Shown piece by piece: positions 1 to 15,799 of a stretch of 64,000 nucleotides of DNA (the first letter of the stretch is position 1; each line of letters begins with the position of its first letter). Origin of the DNA: Bradyrhizobium sp. CCBAU 53338 (GTDB lineage Bacteria > Pseudomonadota > Alphaproteobacteria > Rhizobiales > Xanthobacteraceae); NCBI RefSeq assembly GCF_015291665.1, contig NZ_CP030048.1, positions 3,658,001-3,722,000 on the forward strand. The letters run 5' to 3'. The notes under the pieces are model-generated. The model saw nothing but the letters and a program-made list of their open reading frames with translations, had not been told where the DNA came from and searched no databases. Both the position numbers and the translations under genes were made by a program.

Positions 1-376
1 CGCCGCGCCTGAGATGGACGTTGCCGAGGTGGCTTGCGGCTGCCAGCTCCCAGATCGGTGAATGGGTTTGATCCGGTCTCAGAGCGAGGGTCGCCGGGCG
101 GGCCTGGAGGGCGAGCTGAGTGGTCGCCACGGGCGTTGCACCCCCGCCCAGCAGCCCGGTGGCTGCGCCCCCGAGACCGGCCAAAACCTCGCGCCTATTC
201 AGGTCAAAAATCCGCGGTTTCATGGCTCGATCCGGACCACGCGGCGCTGGATAAGTCCAGCCGTCATGCCTACTTGAAGCCTGCCTCCATCAGGCCATTT
301 TTTTGCTGCGAACGGTCGGGCACATGCTATAAGCCCGGCCGCCCGCGGCATCGCGGCCGGTCTTGATGCAATTCAC
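1..376. other. Gene-free leader before tRNA-Leu
   Basis: No convincing gene is seen here; the short open frames have no recognisable product and no good ribosome binding site. A small GCCTG/CAGGC hairpin followed by a T run lies at about 279-306 and could end transcription entering from the left. A possible promoter for the tRNA lies at 303-332. Confidence 0.4.
303..332 (+). promoter_or_regulatory. Possible promoter of tRNA-Leu
   Basis: TTGCTG (303-308) and CTATAA (327-332) are 18 bp apart and end 44 bp before the tRNA, which suits a housekeeping sigma promoter. Match quality is moderate and nothing else supports it. Confidence 0.3.
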
Positions 377-461
377 GCGGGCGTGGCGGAACTGGTAGAC
401 GCGCTGGATTTAGGTTCCAGTGACGAAAGTTGTGGGGGTTCGAGTCCCTCCGCCCGCACCA
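377..461 (+). tRNA. tRNA-Leu (anticodon TAG)
   Basis: The 7-bp acceptor stem GCGGGCG pairs with CGCCCGC, the anticodon loop TTTAGGT gives anticodon TAG, a long variable arm marks a class II (leucine) tRNA, and GGTTCGAGTCC forms the T arm. The 3' CCA is encoded (459-461). It lies directly upstream of tig. Confidence 0.95.
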
Positions 462-643
462 AGCGCTACTCGCGTTTGCACGGATTACTGAGGGGCCTTG
501 CTTCGCGCGGATGTTTTTCCGTCTGGGGCCGGGCTCGATGAACCCACCGGCGTCGAGGTGTTTTGCCTCGCGCCGGATCGATTAATGACAGCGTCCCGAC
601 GCGGGTAGCGTGCCGGGACCGAACGAGAAGAAGATTGGACGCC

Positions 644-2002
644 ATGCAGGTCACAGAAACCCTCTCGGAAGGTTTGAAGCACGAGTTCAAGATCAACGTT
701 CCCGCGTCTGATCTCGACGCCAAGGCTGGCGCAAAGCTCGTCGACCTCAAGGACAAGGTGCGCCTCAACGGCTTCCGTCCAGGCAAGGTGCCGGTCGGTC
801 ACCTCAAGAAGGTCTACGGCCGCTCGGTGATGGCCGAGACGATCGACCAGACCATCCGCGACACCAACACCCAGCTTTTCACCGAGCGCGGCTTCAAGCT
901 CGCAACCGAGCCGAAGATCACGATGCCGACCGAGAAGGCCGAGGTCGAAGAGCTGCTCTCGGGCAAGTCCGACCTGACCTACACGGTTGCGATCGAAGTG
1001 GTGCCCGCGATCGCGCTCGCCGACTTCAAGACCTTCCAGGTCGAGAAGCCCGTCGCCGACGTCTCCGATTCGGACGTTGACGAGGCGATCAAGCGCATCG
1101 CCGACACCAACCGCGGCTATGCCGCCAAGGGTGAGGGCGCCAAGGCTGCTTCCGGCGACCGCGTCACCGTCAACTTCAAGGGCACCATCAACGGCGAAGC
1201 CTTCGAGGGCGGCACGGGTGAGGGCATCCAGGTCGTGATCGGCTCCAACACGTTCATCCCGGGCTTCGAGGAGCAGCTCATCGACATCGGCGCGAACGAG
1301 ACGCGCACACTGAAGGTGTCGTTCCCCAAGAACTACATGAGCGAAAAGCTCGCCGGCCAGCCGGCCGAATTCGAGACGACAGCGACGCTGATCGAGGCAC
1401 CGCAGGATCTCACCATCGACGACGAGTTCGCCAAGACGCTTGGCCTCGAATCGCTCGACAAGCTCAAGGAAGCCGCGCGTGAGCGGCTCACGGCCGAGTA
1501 CGCCGGTGCAACGCGCCAGCGCGTCAAGCGCTCGCTGCTCGATCGTCTCGACGAGGCGCATCGCTTCGAGGCGCCGCCCTCGCTGGTCGACGAGGAGTTC
1601 AATCTGATGTGGAACTCGGTCAAGGCCGAGATGGACTCCGCCGGCAAGACCTTTGCCGATGAGGACACCACCGAGGACAAGGCCAAGGAAGAATACCGCA
1701 AGATCGCCGACCGCCGCGTGCGTCTCGGCCTCGTGCTCTCCGAGATCGGCGAGAAGAACAAGATCACCGTGACCGACGACGAGGTCGGCCGCGCCGTGAT
1801 CGAGCGCGCGCGCCAGATGCCCGGCCGCGAGAAGGAAGTCTGGGACTTCTATCGCAACAACGCCCAGGCCTTGGCCCAGCTTCGTGCACCGATCTATGAG
1901 GACAAGGTCGTGGACTTCATCCTCGAACTCGCCAACGTGACCGAGAAGAAGGTCTCGCGCGAGGAGTTGTACAAGGACGAGGAAGAAAAGACTGCCGCCT
2001 GA
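644..2002 (+). CDS. tig: Trigger factor (ribosome-associated chaperone)
   Basis: This 452-residue protein is the ribosome-bound chaperone and peptidyl-prolyl isomerase that meets nascent chains at the exit tunnel. The ribosome-docking signature GFRPGKVP is at residues 43-50. A central FKBP-type isomerase domain spans roughly 155-245 ([20 protein letters not shown] region), followed by the long helical C-terminal chaperone domain and an acidic, lysine-rich tail. The ATG at 644 follows a GAAGAAG stretch and begins exactly at the conserved [15 protein letters not shown] start. It heads a quality-control cluster with clpP, clpX and lon, an order seen widely in proteobacteria, and is closed by its own terminator. 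Confidence 0.97.
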   Translation: MQVTETLSEGLKHEFKINVPASDLDAKAGAKLVDLKDKVRLNGFRPGKVPVGHLKKVYGRSVMAETIDQTIRDTNTQLFTERGFKLATEPKITMPTEKAEVEELLSGKSDLTYTVAIEVVPAIALADFKTFQVEKPVADVSDSDVDEAIKRIADTNRGYAAKGEGAKAASGDRVTVNFKGTINGEAFEGGTGEGIQVVIGSNTFIPGFEEQLIDIGANETRTLKVSFPKNYMSEKLAGQPAEFETTATLIEAPQDLTIDDEFAKTLGLESLDKLKEAARERLTAEYAGATRQRVKRSLLDRLDEAHRFEAPPSLVDEEFNLMWNSVKAEMDSAGKTFADEDTTEDKAKEEYRKIADRRVRLGLVLSEIGEKNKITVTDDEVGRAVIERARQMPGREKEVWDFYRNNAQALAQLRAPIYEDKVVDFILELANVTEKKVSREELYKDEEEKTAA

Positions 2003-2055
2003 AGGCTTTGAGCAGCTCTCTTGAGAAAGCCTTCCATTAAGGATGATCAGCGAAC

Positions 2056-2092
2056 GGGCCCAGCTAGCCAGATGGCCGGCTGGGCCTTTTTT
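2056..2092 (+). terminator. Intrinsic terminator after tig
   Basis: GGCCCAGC pairs with GCTGGGCC around a short loop and is followed by a run of six T. It separates tig from clpP. Confidence 0.8.
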
Positions 2093-2307
2093 CGAGAATC
2101 AGCTTCAAGTGCCACTCGGTTCGAGTGGATTAAGCCTTAATTCGCTCCGCACTTGTCTGGCGCGAATTGGGCTATATCTGTCGGTACCTACGCGTTCTAC
2201 CTCTACCAACTTCCTGCATCACGGGACGTCCATCGGCCTTCCGGCAGATCCAGCCCAGCTGGCAGCCAAGACTGGCGATGTCCGCCTCTAAAAAACCTAG
2301 GTGACTC

Positions 2308-2943
2308 ATGCGCGATCCGGTTGAAACCTACATGAACCTCGTGCCCATGGTGGTCGAGCAGACCAATCGTGGCGAGCGCGCCTACGACATTTTCTCGCGT
2401 CTGCTGAAAGAGCGCATCATCTTCGTGACCGGACCGGTCGAGGACGGCATGTCGACGCTGATCGTCGCGCAATTGTTGTTCCTTGAGGCGGAAAATCCGA
2501 AGAAGGAAATCTCGATGTACATCAACTCGCCGGGCGGCGTGGTGACGTCGGGCCTTGCGATCTACGACACCATGCAGTTCATTCGTCCGCCGGTCTCGAC
2601 GCTGTGCACGGGCCAGGCGGCTTCAATGGGTTCGCTGCTGCTCTGCGCCGGCGAGAAGGACATGCGCTTCTCGCTGCCGAACGCGCGCATCATGGTGCAT
2701 CAACCCTCCGGCGGCTTCCAGGGCCAGGCCACCGATATCATGCTGCACGCGCAGGAAATCCTGAACTTGAAGAAGCGGCTCAACGAGATCTACGTGAAGC
2801 ACACCGGCCAGACCTACAAGACGATCGAGGACGCTCTGGAACGCGACAAGTTCCTGACCGCCAACGACGCCAAGGAGTTCGGCCTGGTCGACAAGGTCAT
2901 CGACAAGCGTGCCGAGGAGGCTGCGCCCGCGAAGGCCCCGTAG
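2308..2943 (+). CDS. clpP: ATP-dependent Clp protease, proteolytic subunit
   Basis: ClpP forms the two-ring serine protease barrel that degrades substrates unfolded by ClpX or ClpA in the cytoplasm. At 211 residues it has normal length. The catalytic triad is visible: Ser106 in GQAASMGS, His131 in MVHQPSGG and Asp180 in ALERDKFL. The NSPGG loop (about 73-77) is intact. The start at [10 protein letters not shown] is the usual alphaproteobacterial N-terminus. The partner clpX lies about 450 bp downstream with its own leader, so the two are probably transcribed at least partly separately. Confidence 0.97.
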   Translation: MRDPVETYMNLVPMVVEQTNRGERAYDIFSRLLKERIIFVTGPVEDGMSTLIVAQLLFLEAENPKKEISMYINSPGGVVTSGLAIYDTMQFIRPPVSTLCTGQAASMGSLLLCAGEKDMRFSLPNARIMVHQPSGGFQGQATDIMLHAQEILNLKKRLNEIYVKHTGQTYKTIEDALERDKFLTANDAKEFGLVDKVIDKRAEEAAPAKAP

Positions 2944-3392
2944 CATTACCGGAACTGCAACTTTGATCCCTGGGATTGGCGGGGATCGTCAGCTCAGCGT
3001 TCATGTTAAGGACGCTTTCGCGAGGGCGCAAAAGCCGTTTTTGCGCCCTGCGACAGGCAGAAAGTTCCGCTTTCGTGCTTGTTTTTCGTGGTAATCCAGC
3101 AACGCCGGGGTGATTTCGGTCACTTCGTCCGTGCCAAGATCGGAAATCACGGTATTGTCACGGGTAGCCAGCGACCCCCCGATTAGCGAATTCTTGATAG
3201 TCGGGTGACAGCATGGTTGGCTACGAATGATCGGCTATGATCGCTGGAGAATCGAGTGACCGTGATTCGCACGGGATGTAGCGCGTAGGGTCTTTTTTGG
3301 TACGGAATTTGCTCTATTTGAATCCCTTACCCGCCAACGTTTCGGGATGGGACGATCGAGCGGACGGGATCGAACCGCGGACGGAGACATGA
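2944..3392. other. clpP-clpX intergenic region
   Basis: No gene is supported. It contains a perfect 10-bp hairpin (GGGCGCAAAA at 3024-3033, TTTTGCGCCC at 3039-3048), which may stop or attenuate transcription after clpP although no long T run follows. The rest presumably holds the clpX promoter, but I could not place it with confidence. Confidence 0.5.
3024..3048 (+). terminator. Hairpin after clpP
   Basis: A perfect 10-bp stem with a 5-nt loop. The T-rich part lies inside the 3' arm of the stem, so the terminator assignment is less sure than for tig or lon. Confidence 0.45.
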
Positions 3393-4664
3393 ATGAGTAA
3401 GGTCGGCACGAGCGACTCCAAGAACACGCTATATTGCTCGTTCTGCGGCAAGAGCCAGCACGAAGTCCGCAAACTGATCGCGGGTCCCACGGTCTTCATT
3501 TGCGACGAGTGCGTCGAGCTCTGCATGGACATCATCCGCGAGGAGAACAAGTCCTCGCTGGTCAAGTCGCGCGACGGCATTCCGACGCCGAAGGAAATCT
3601 GCAAGGTCCTGGACGACTATGTCATCGGCCAGAGCCATGCGAAGAAGGTCCTGTCGGTCGCGGTGCACAACCACTACAAGCGCCTCAACCACCAGACCAA
3701 GCACAACGACGTCGAGCTTGCGAAGTCGAACATCCTGCTGATCGGTCCGACCGGTTCGGGCAAGACGTTGCTCGCGCAGACGCTCGCCCGCATTCTGGAC
3801 GTGCCGTTCACGATGGCGGACGCGACCACGCTGACCGAGGCCGGCTATGTCGGTGAGGACGTCGAGAACATCATCCTGAAGCTGCTCCAGGCCGCCGACT
3901 ACAACGTCGAGCGCGCCCAGCGCGGCATCGTCTACATCGACGAAATCGACAAGATCAGCCGCAAGTCCGACAACCCCTCGATCACGCGCGACGTGTCGGG
4001 TGAGGGCGTGCAGCAGGCGCTGTTGAAGATCATGGAAGGCACGGTGGCTTCGGTCCCGCCGCAGGGTGGCCGCAAGCACCCGCAGCAAGAATTCCTGCAA
4101 GTGGATACCACCAACATCCTGTTCATCTGCGGCGGTGCGTTCGCCGGCCTCGAGAAGATCATCTCGGCGCGCGGCCGGTCGACCTCGATCGGTTTCGCGG
4201 CCCAGGTGATGGCGCCGGAAGATCGCCGGACCGGCGAGATCTTCCGTCACGTCGAGCCTGAGGACTTGCTGAAGTATGGCCTCATCCCCGAATTCGTCGG
4301 CCGTCTGCCCGTCGTGGCGACGCTCGAGGACCTGGACGAGACCTCGCTGAAGAAGATCCTCACCGAGCCGAAGAACGCGCTGGTGAAACAGTACCAGCGG
4401 CTGTTCGAGATGGAGAACATCGAGCTGACCTTCGCCGACGAGGCGCTTGGCGCGGTTGCCCGCAAGGCGATCGAGCGCAAGACCGGCGCACGTGGTCTGC
4501 GTTCGATCCTCGAAGCGATCCTGCTCGAGACCATGTTCGACCTGCCGGGCCTGGAAGGTGTGGAAGAAGTCGTGATTTCCCGCGAAGTTGTGGAAGGCAC
4601 GGCGCGTCCGCTCTACATCTACGCCGATCGGACCGATCGCGCCGTCGAGAACGCCAGCGCCTGA
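3393..4664 (+). CDS. clpX: ATP-dependent Clp protease, ATP-binding subunit ClpX
   Basis: ClpX is the AAA+ unfoldase that recognises tagged substrates and feeds them to ClpP. The 423-residue protein has the N-terminal zinc-binding domain (C15, C18, C37, C40), Walker A GPTGSGKT at 118-125, Walker B in VYIDEIDKI, the pore loop GYVGED and the sensor-II motif GARGLRS. The ATG at 3393 gives [10 protein letters not shown], the normal alphaproteobacterial N-terminus; the ATG three bases upstream closes at once. In alphaproteobacteria ClpXP degrades cell-cycle regulators, so it is probably essential here. Confidence 0.97.
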   Translation: MSKVGTSDSKNTLYCSFCGKSQHEVRKLIAGPTVFICDECVELCMDIIREENKSSLVKSRDGIPTPKEICKVLDDYVIGQSHAKKVLSVAVHNHYKRLNHQTKHNDVELAKSNILLIGPTGSGKTLLAQTLARILDVPFTMADATTLTEAGYVGEDVENIILKLLQAADYNVERAQRGIVYIDEIDKISRKSDNPSITRDVSGEGVQQALLKIMEGTVASVPPQGGRKHPQQEFLQVDTTNILFICGGAFAGLEKIISARGRSTSIGFAAQVMAPEDRRTGEIFRHVEPEDLLKYGLIPEFVGRLPVVATLEDLDETSLKKILTEPKNALVKQYQRLFEMENIELTFADEALGAVARKAIERKTGARGLRSILEAILLETMFDLPGLEGVEEVVISREVVEGTARPLYIYADRTDRAVENASA

Positions 4665-4988
4665 TTTCTCGGCGCTGGAACGCTTCCTGTCGTCATTCAT
4701 CGTAGCGGCTGCGGACATGTCCTCCGCAGCCGATGTTGCGTCGCTTGCCCAAGTGCGTAAGCGCCTGATGGCGCGTGTTTTTCAATGACTTGACACCCCC
4801 CGGGTCGATAGCCACCTAATGTCGGCGGCGAGCGAGAATTCCGTTCAAGATTCGCCTCAGTTCCGATCCGGCAAGCCCGGTCCAACCTTCAAAGGGTAGA
4901 CCGGTTTTGTGGATCACCTCGGCACCTTGTGGCGGTTGCGCACCAGATGCGGGCTGCGTGCGAGGGGGCAAAGCAAAAGGAAAAGGCC
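4665..4988. other. clpX-lon intergenic region
   Basis: No gene is supported. There is a 9-bp hairpin GGCTGCGGA/TCCGCAGCC at 4707-4731, possibly the clpX terminator, and a promoter-like TTGACA at 4790-4795 ahead of lon. Confidence 0.5.
4789..4820 (+). promoter_or_regulatory. Probable lon promoter
   Basis: CTTGACA (4789-4795) contains a perfect -35 hexamer and is followed at 17-19 bp by CACCTAAT. The CTTGAC plus C-rich -10 resembles both housekeeping and RpoH (heat-shock) promoters of alphaproteobacteria; lon is a typical RpoH target. The exact -10 is uncertain. Confidence 0.4.
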
Positions 4989-7412
<2,424 letters not shown>

Positions 7413-7434
7413 GATCACGATCCGAAAAGATGAT

Positions 7435-7466
7435 AAAACGGCGCCTTCGGGCGCCGTTTTTGTTTT
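7435..7466 (+). terminator. Intrinsic terminator after lon
   Basis: An 11-bp stem AAAACGGCGCC/GGCGCCGTTTT with a TTCG tetraloop is followed by a T-rich tract. This is a textbook rho-independent terminator. Confidence 0.93.
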
Positions 7467-7486
7467 TCGGGAAGGGGACGCGGGCG

Positions 7487-7891
7487 ATGCAGGTCGATGG
7501 GCAGTGCCATTGCGGCAAGATCACCTTCGAGGCCGAGATCGACCCCGAGGCCGTCTCGGTCTGTCATTGCCGGGACTGCCAGACCCTGACGGGCTCGCCG
7601 TTCAGGGTGACCGCGATCTGCGCGGCTGATGACGTCAAGCTCACCGGCGGCACGCCCAAGGTCTACGGTAAGCGCGGCGACAACGGTCGGATGCGTTTCC
7701 AGCATTTTTGCGCCGATTGCGGTTCCCCTCTGTTCACCAGCGGGGAGGGGGACCAGGCCGACGATTGGGGCATCCGCTGGGGCTCGATCCGCCAGCGCGA
7801 CAAATTGCGCCCGGTCAGGCAGATCTGGTGCCAGTCGGCTGCGGTGTGGATCGACGCCGTGCCGCTGCTGCCGGGCAGGCCGGGGGATTGA
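7487..7891 (+). CDS. GFA/CENP-V family zinc protein
   Basis: This 134-residue protein belongs to the GFA (glutathione-dependent formaldehyde-activating enzyme-like) fold. Zinc ligands are seen in CHCGKI near the N-terminus, CHCRDCQ (about residues 25-31) and CADCGSPL in the second half. Most members have no proven reaction; formaldehyde-glutathione condensation is a family name more than a tested function. The ATG at 7487 matches the usual start MQVDGQCHCG. It lies alone between the lon terminator and tRNA-Val. Confidence 0.8.
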   Translation: MQVDGQCHCGKITFEAEIDPEAVSVCHCRDCQTLTGSPFRVTAICAADDVKLTGGTPKVYGKRGDNGRMRFQHFCADCGSPLFTSGEGDQADDWGIRWGSIRQRDKLRPVRQIWCQSAAVWIDAVPLLPGRPGD

Positions 7892-7929
7892 GGGCTTGCC
7901 GAGCAGGAGCCTGCGAAGCAGGCGAAGGC

Positions 7930-8006
7930 TGGTGGGCGGTCACGGATTCGAACCGCGGACCCTCTCGGTGTAAACGAGATGCTCTAACCAGCTGAGCTAA
8001 CCGCCC
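7930..8006 (-). tRNA. tRNA-Val (anticodon TAC)
   Basis: Read on the minus strand, acceptor GGGCGGT pairs with ACCGCCC, the anticodon loop TTTACAC gives TAC, and GGTTCGAATCC forms the T arm. The 3' CCA is encoded. Confidence 0.95.
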
Positions 8007-8212
8007 CACGGCGCCTCTTTAGCGTCCCAACAGGGGCAGGAGCAAGGGGGTGGCAGCAGCCGAAGCCCGTCCCTCTCGGCCGGGCGGTCTCCAGCGAAAC
8101 GCTGTTCTTCCGCGATCAGGCCTGGATTTTCGTGGTCAGGCTGGACGCCACCGGGAACTCGGGTGACACTCCGGCTTTATTCGGGTTTGTTCCTGGGTTT
8201 GTCATCCGTTCG

Positions 8213-9643
8213 ATGCTGCGTATCGATGGTGATATTGCGCGGACTTATTGCCCACCGGCGCCACGTGCGCCGGAGGAGCCGCTGCGATTGTTTCGTCTGC
8301 TCGCCACGCTGAAGCGCAATCCCCTGGAATGCTGGAGCGCGGCGTTCTTTCGCGAGCCGATCGCCAAGGTGAGGCTTCCCTTTGCCGACGCCTTTCTGGT
8401 GCACGATCCAAACGCCATCAGACACGTTCTGGTCGACAACGCCGACAACTATCGCAAGGACCCGATCCAGCGTCGCATCCTGGCAAACGGCCTCTCCGAC
8501 GGGCTTTTGAGCGTCGAGGACGCGCGCTGGGAGGCGCAGCGGCGCGTGCTCGCGCCGCTGTTTGCGCGACGCACGGTGATGTCGTTCACGCAAGCGATGC
8601 TCACCGCAGTCGACGGCGTGACAAAACGATGGGGGAGCCTGGGACGGGGAGCCATGATCGACGTCGCCGCCGAGATGGCACTGCTGACGCTCAACGTGCT
8701 CGCGCTCACCATTTTCTCCGACGGCATTGCCGGCGACTACGACGAATTCCGCGATGCGATGAATGCCTATTTCGCGGTGATAGGACGGATCGGCGTGCTC
8801 GATCTTCTCGGTGTTCCTCAATCCGTGCCGCGTCCCGGAGGCGGCCGCCTGCGGCGGACCATGCACTATTTCGAAGGCATCATCGACCGCATCATCGACA
8901 CCCGCCGCGGCCGGCTTGCGGCCTTGCCGGCCGATGAAGCGCCGGCCGATCTCCTGACGCTGCTGCTGCGCGCGCTCGATCCTTCGACCGGGCAATCGAT
9001 GTCGCTTGCCGAGGTGCGCTCCAACATTCTCACCTTTCTGTCGGCCGGCCACGAGACGACGGCGAATGCGCTGAGCTGGTCGATCTTCCTGCTGTCGCAG
9101 TCGCCCGACTGGCGCGCGCGCGTGCGGGAGGAGGCCGCGCGTGAGCTCGCGGGGCCCTTGGAAGGCCTTGCCGACCGGCTGGTGGTGACACGGGCGGCGG
9201 TCGAGGAGGCGCTGCGGCTCTATCCGCCGATCGCGGCGTTGAGCCGGATGGCAAAGGACGCCGACACGCTCGGCGGTGTCGCGGTCAAGCCGCGCGGGTT
9301 GATCGTCATCGCGCCCTACGTGCTGCACCGCCACCGCCTGCTGTGGGAGCAGCCCGACGCGTTCGATCCGTCGCGCTTCATGCCGGGACGCCGCGGCACG
9401 ATCGGGCGCTTTGCCTACCTGCCCTTCGGCATCGGGCCGCGCATCTGCATCGGTGCCTCCTTTGCGTTGCAGGAGGCGACGATCGCGCTTGCCGCGCTCA
9501 CGCAGCGCTTCGACCTCGAACTCGCGCCGGATGCCAAAGTTTGGCCCCTGCAAAAAATTACGCTACGACCAGAGCACGGCTTGCCGATGCGCGTGACGCC
9601 ACGCGATTGCGGCGAGGGGCCGCCCCAGCGATTTGAAGAATAG
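8213..9643 (+). CDS. Cytochrome P450
   Basis: A 476-residue haem-thiolate monooxygenase, soluble, dependent on redox partners not present nearby. The I-helix oxygen-activation motif AGHETT, the K-helix ExxR in EEALRLYPP and the haem-binding FGIGPRICIG with the axial Cys are all intact. The substrate cannot be read from sequence. The start is uncertain: ATG 8213 gives a normal bacterial length, whereas a GTG at 8132 would add 27 residues without family similarity. A SAM methyltransferase starts 8 bp after its stop and is probably co-transcribed, so oxidation and methylation of one small molecule is possible, but this is only inference. Confidence 0.88.
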   Translation: MLRIDGDIARTYCPPAPRAPEEPLRLFRLLATLKRNPLECWSAAFFREPIAKVRLPFADAFLVHDPNAIRHVLVDNADNYRKDPIQRRILANGLSDGLLSVEDARWEAQRRVLAPLFARRTVMSFTQAMLTAVDGVTKRWGSLGRGAMIDVAAEMALLTLNVLALTIFSDGIAGDYDEFRDAMNAYFAVIGRIGVLDLLGVPQSVPRPGGGRLRRTMHYFEGIIDRIIDTRRGRLAALPADEAPADLLTLLLRALDPSTGQSMSLAEVRSNILTFLSAGHETTANALSWSIFLLSQSPDWRARVREEAARELAGPLEGLADRLVVTRAAVEEALRLYPPIAALSRMAKDADTLGGVAVKPRGLIVIAPYVLHRHRLLWEQPDAFDPSRFMPGRRGTIGRFAYLPFGIGPRICIGASFALQEATIALAALTQRFDLELAPDAKVWPLQKITLRPEHGLPMRVTPRDCGEGPPQRFEE

Positions 9644-9651
9644 GATGCCCG

Positions 9652-10512
9652 ATGCAACAGCCAAGCGGACATGAGCGGAACGCCGACCAGATCGCCTACT
9701 GGAACGGCCCGAGCGGGCAGCGCTGGGCCGATCGCCACAGCGCGCAGGAGAGCCTGCTCGGACCTATCGCCGACGTGCTGATCGATCGCGCCCGGCTGAG
9801 GCCGGGCGAGCGCGTTCTCGACGTCGGTTGCGGCTCGGGGGCGACGACCTTTGCGTTCGCGAAGGCTGTGGCGCCCGACGGTTTTGCACTCGGCCTCGAT
9901 GTGTCCGAGCCGATGCTGTCGCAGGCGCGCGCATTCGCGCCGAAAGGGCTGCCGCTCGATTTCGCGCTGGCGGATGCGACGGTGTATCCGTTCGCGCCGG
10001 CGAGCTTTGATCTGCTCGCATCGCGCTTCGGTGTGATGTTCTTTGCCGACCCGATCGCCTCCTTCACCAATCTTCGCCGTGCGCTGAAGCCGACGGGACG
10101 GCTCGCTTTCGTCTGCTGGCGCGAGCCGAAGGAAAATCCGTGGATGATGGCGCCGCTGATGGCGGTGTACAAACACGTACCCAAAATGCCGCCGGTCGGA
10201 CCGGAAGAACCCGGTCCGTTCGCGTTTGCGTCCGAGGAACGCGTGACACGAATCCTCAAGGGCGCCGGCTTCGTGGATGTCGCGATGGAGCCGCATAACC
10301 TTCCGATGGACATCGCCATCGGCGGTGGTCTCGATGCGGCCGTCGACGGCTCGCTCCAGATCGGCCCGGCCAGCCGCGCGCTGCAGGGCCATCCGCCGGA
10401 GACGGTCGCGGCCGCAAAAGCCTCGATCCGCGAGACGCTGGCGCCGTTCCTGAAGGGACAGAGCGTGGCGCTGCAAGGCGCGATCTGGATCGTGACGGCG
10501 AAGGCTGGATAG
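9652..10512 (+). CDS. Class I SAM-dependent methyltransferase
   Basis: This 286-residue protein has the Rossmann SAM-binding motif VLDVGCGSGATT in its first quarter, an acidic motif II (GLDVSEPML) and the Methyltransf_11/25 type layout with LRRALKPTGRLAFVCW. Substrate is unknown. It follows the P450 gene with 8 bp between stop and start and is likely in the same transcript. Small-molecule methylation is the usual role of this subgroup. Confidence 0.85.
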   Translation: MQQPSGHERNADQIAYWNGPSGQRWADRHSAQESLLGPIADVLIDRARLRPGERVLDVGCGSGATTFAFAKAVAPDGFALGLDVSEPMLSQARAFAPKGLPLDFALADATVYPFAPASFDLLASRFGVMFFADPIASFTNLRRALKPTGRLAFVCWREPKENPWMMAPLMAVYKHVPKMPPVGPEEPGPFAFASEERVTRILKGAGFVDVAMEPHNLPMDIAIGGGLDAAVDGSLQIGPASRALQGHPPETVAAAKASIRETLAPFLKGQSVALQGAIWIVTAKAG

Positions 10513-10533
10513 GGCGCTCGCGGCTCTCTCGAT

Positions 10534-10620
10534 CGTCATTGCGAGCGCAGCGAAGCCATCCAGTCTGTCACCACGGAAACAGTCTGGATTGATTCGTCGC
10601 GAGTGCTCCTTGCAATGACG
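10534..10620. repeat. Dispersed inverted-repeat element (about 87 bp)
   Basis: Starts CGTCATTGCGAGCGCAGCG and ends TCCTTGCAATGACG, so the outer ends are inverted copies (CGTCATTGC/GCAATGACG), with a second inner pair around CCAGTCTG and CAGTCTGG. This matches the intergenic REP-like repeats I associate with Bradyrhizobium genomes. It lies between two convergent genes and can fold into a hairpin in either transcript. Confidence 0.75.
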
Positions 10621-10642
10621 TGGATGATCCAGCGCCGGCCCT

Positions 10643-11614
10643 CTACACCACATCATCCGGTGCCAGCGCGCAGCCGTTGTCCGGATGCGTCTCGACCTGG
10701 AGCGTGGTGTGGCCGATGCGGAAAGTGCTCTTCAGCAGCTGCGCGGTCTCCATCAGGAACGCATCGACGGTGCCTGATGGCATCACCAGATGACACGTCA
10801 GTGCGGTCTCGGTGGTCGAGATCGGCCAGACGTGGAGGTCGTGGATCGCCGAGACGCCCGGCCGCGCCAGCAGGAACCCCTTGATCGCGGCGAGGTCGGT
10901 GCCTTTGGGCGCGGCCGCCATCGACATGTCGATGGAGCCGCGCAGCAGGCTGGTGGTGCTCCAGAGGATGGTGACGCAAATCACGAGGCTGGTGACGGGA
11001 TCGAGCCAGAGCCAGCCGGTCCAGATGATCAGCGCTGCCGAGACGACGACGCCGAGCGAGACTGCGGCATCCGCTGCCATATGCAGATAGGCGCCTTCGA
11101 TGTTGATGTCGTCCTTGCGGCCGCTCGCGAACAGCATCGCGGTAAAGCCGTTGATGAGGATGCCGATGCCCGCGACCACCATCACGGTCACGCCCGCGAT
11201 CGGCTCCGGCTCGCGCAGGCGCAAAATCGCCTCCCAGCCGATCGCACCGGTGGCGACCAGAAGGAACACCGCATTCGCGAGCGCCGCCAGAATGGTGGAG
11301 GCGCGAAAACCGTAGGTGAAACGGCCGGTCGGCGCGCGCCGCGCCGCGATCGAGGCGCCCCAGGCCACGACCAGCCCGAGCACGTCGGACAGATTATGGC
11401 CGGCGTCGGCGAGCAACGCTGTGGAATTGCCGAGATAGCCATAGATCGCCTCGGCCAAGACCAACGCGGTATTCAGCGCGATGCCGATCGCGAACGCCTT
11501 GCCGAAATTGGCGGGCGCATGGACATGCGCGTGACCGTGACCATGCGAATGGCCGTGGCCATGATCATGCCCGTGGTCATGGTGGTGATGACCGTGATGG
11601 TCGTGATTGCCCAA
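10643..11614 (-). CDS. Cation diffusion facilitator metal efflux transporter
   Basis: A 323-residue CDF/ZnT family inner-membrane antiporter (CzcD/DmeF type) exporting divalent metal from the cytoplasm. The N-terminal 35 residues are strongly His-rich (HDHHGHHHHDHGHDHGHGH), six membrane segments follow, and the metal-site motifs HNLSD and HMAADAAVSLG are intact, with a C-terminal cytoplasmic domain. The only good start is TTG at 11614, two bases after the CzcA stop, which argues for translational coupling as the last gene of the efflux operon. The ion (Co, Zn, Cd or Ni) cannot be told from sequence. Confidence 0.9.
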   Translation of the reverse strand: MGNHDHHGHHHHDHGHDHGHGHSHGHGHAHVHAPANFGKAFAIGIALNTALVLAEAIYGYLGNSTALLADAGHNLSDVLGLVVAWGASIAARRAPTGRFTYGFRASTILAALANAVFLLVATGAIGWEAILRLREPEPIAGVTVMVVAGIGILINGFTAMLFASGRKDDINIEGAYLHMAADAAVSLGVVVSAALIIWTGWLWLDPVTSLVICVTILWSTTSLLRGSIDMSMAAAPKGTDLAAIKGFLLARPGVSAIHDLHVWPISTTETALTCHLVMPSGTVDAFLMETAQLLKSTFRIGHTTLQVETHPDNGCALAPDDVV

Positions 11615-11616
11615 AC

Positions 11617-15795
<4,179 letters not shown>

Positions 15796-15799
<4 letters not shown>

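Noticed and set aside
34..366. Open frame at the left edge
   Set aside because: Low-complexity Pro/Arg-rich translation without similarity; region looks like a tRNA leader.
10603..10884. Open frame opposite the CDF transporter gene
   Set aside because: Overlaps a well-supported gene and the dispersed repeat.
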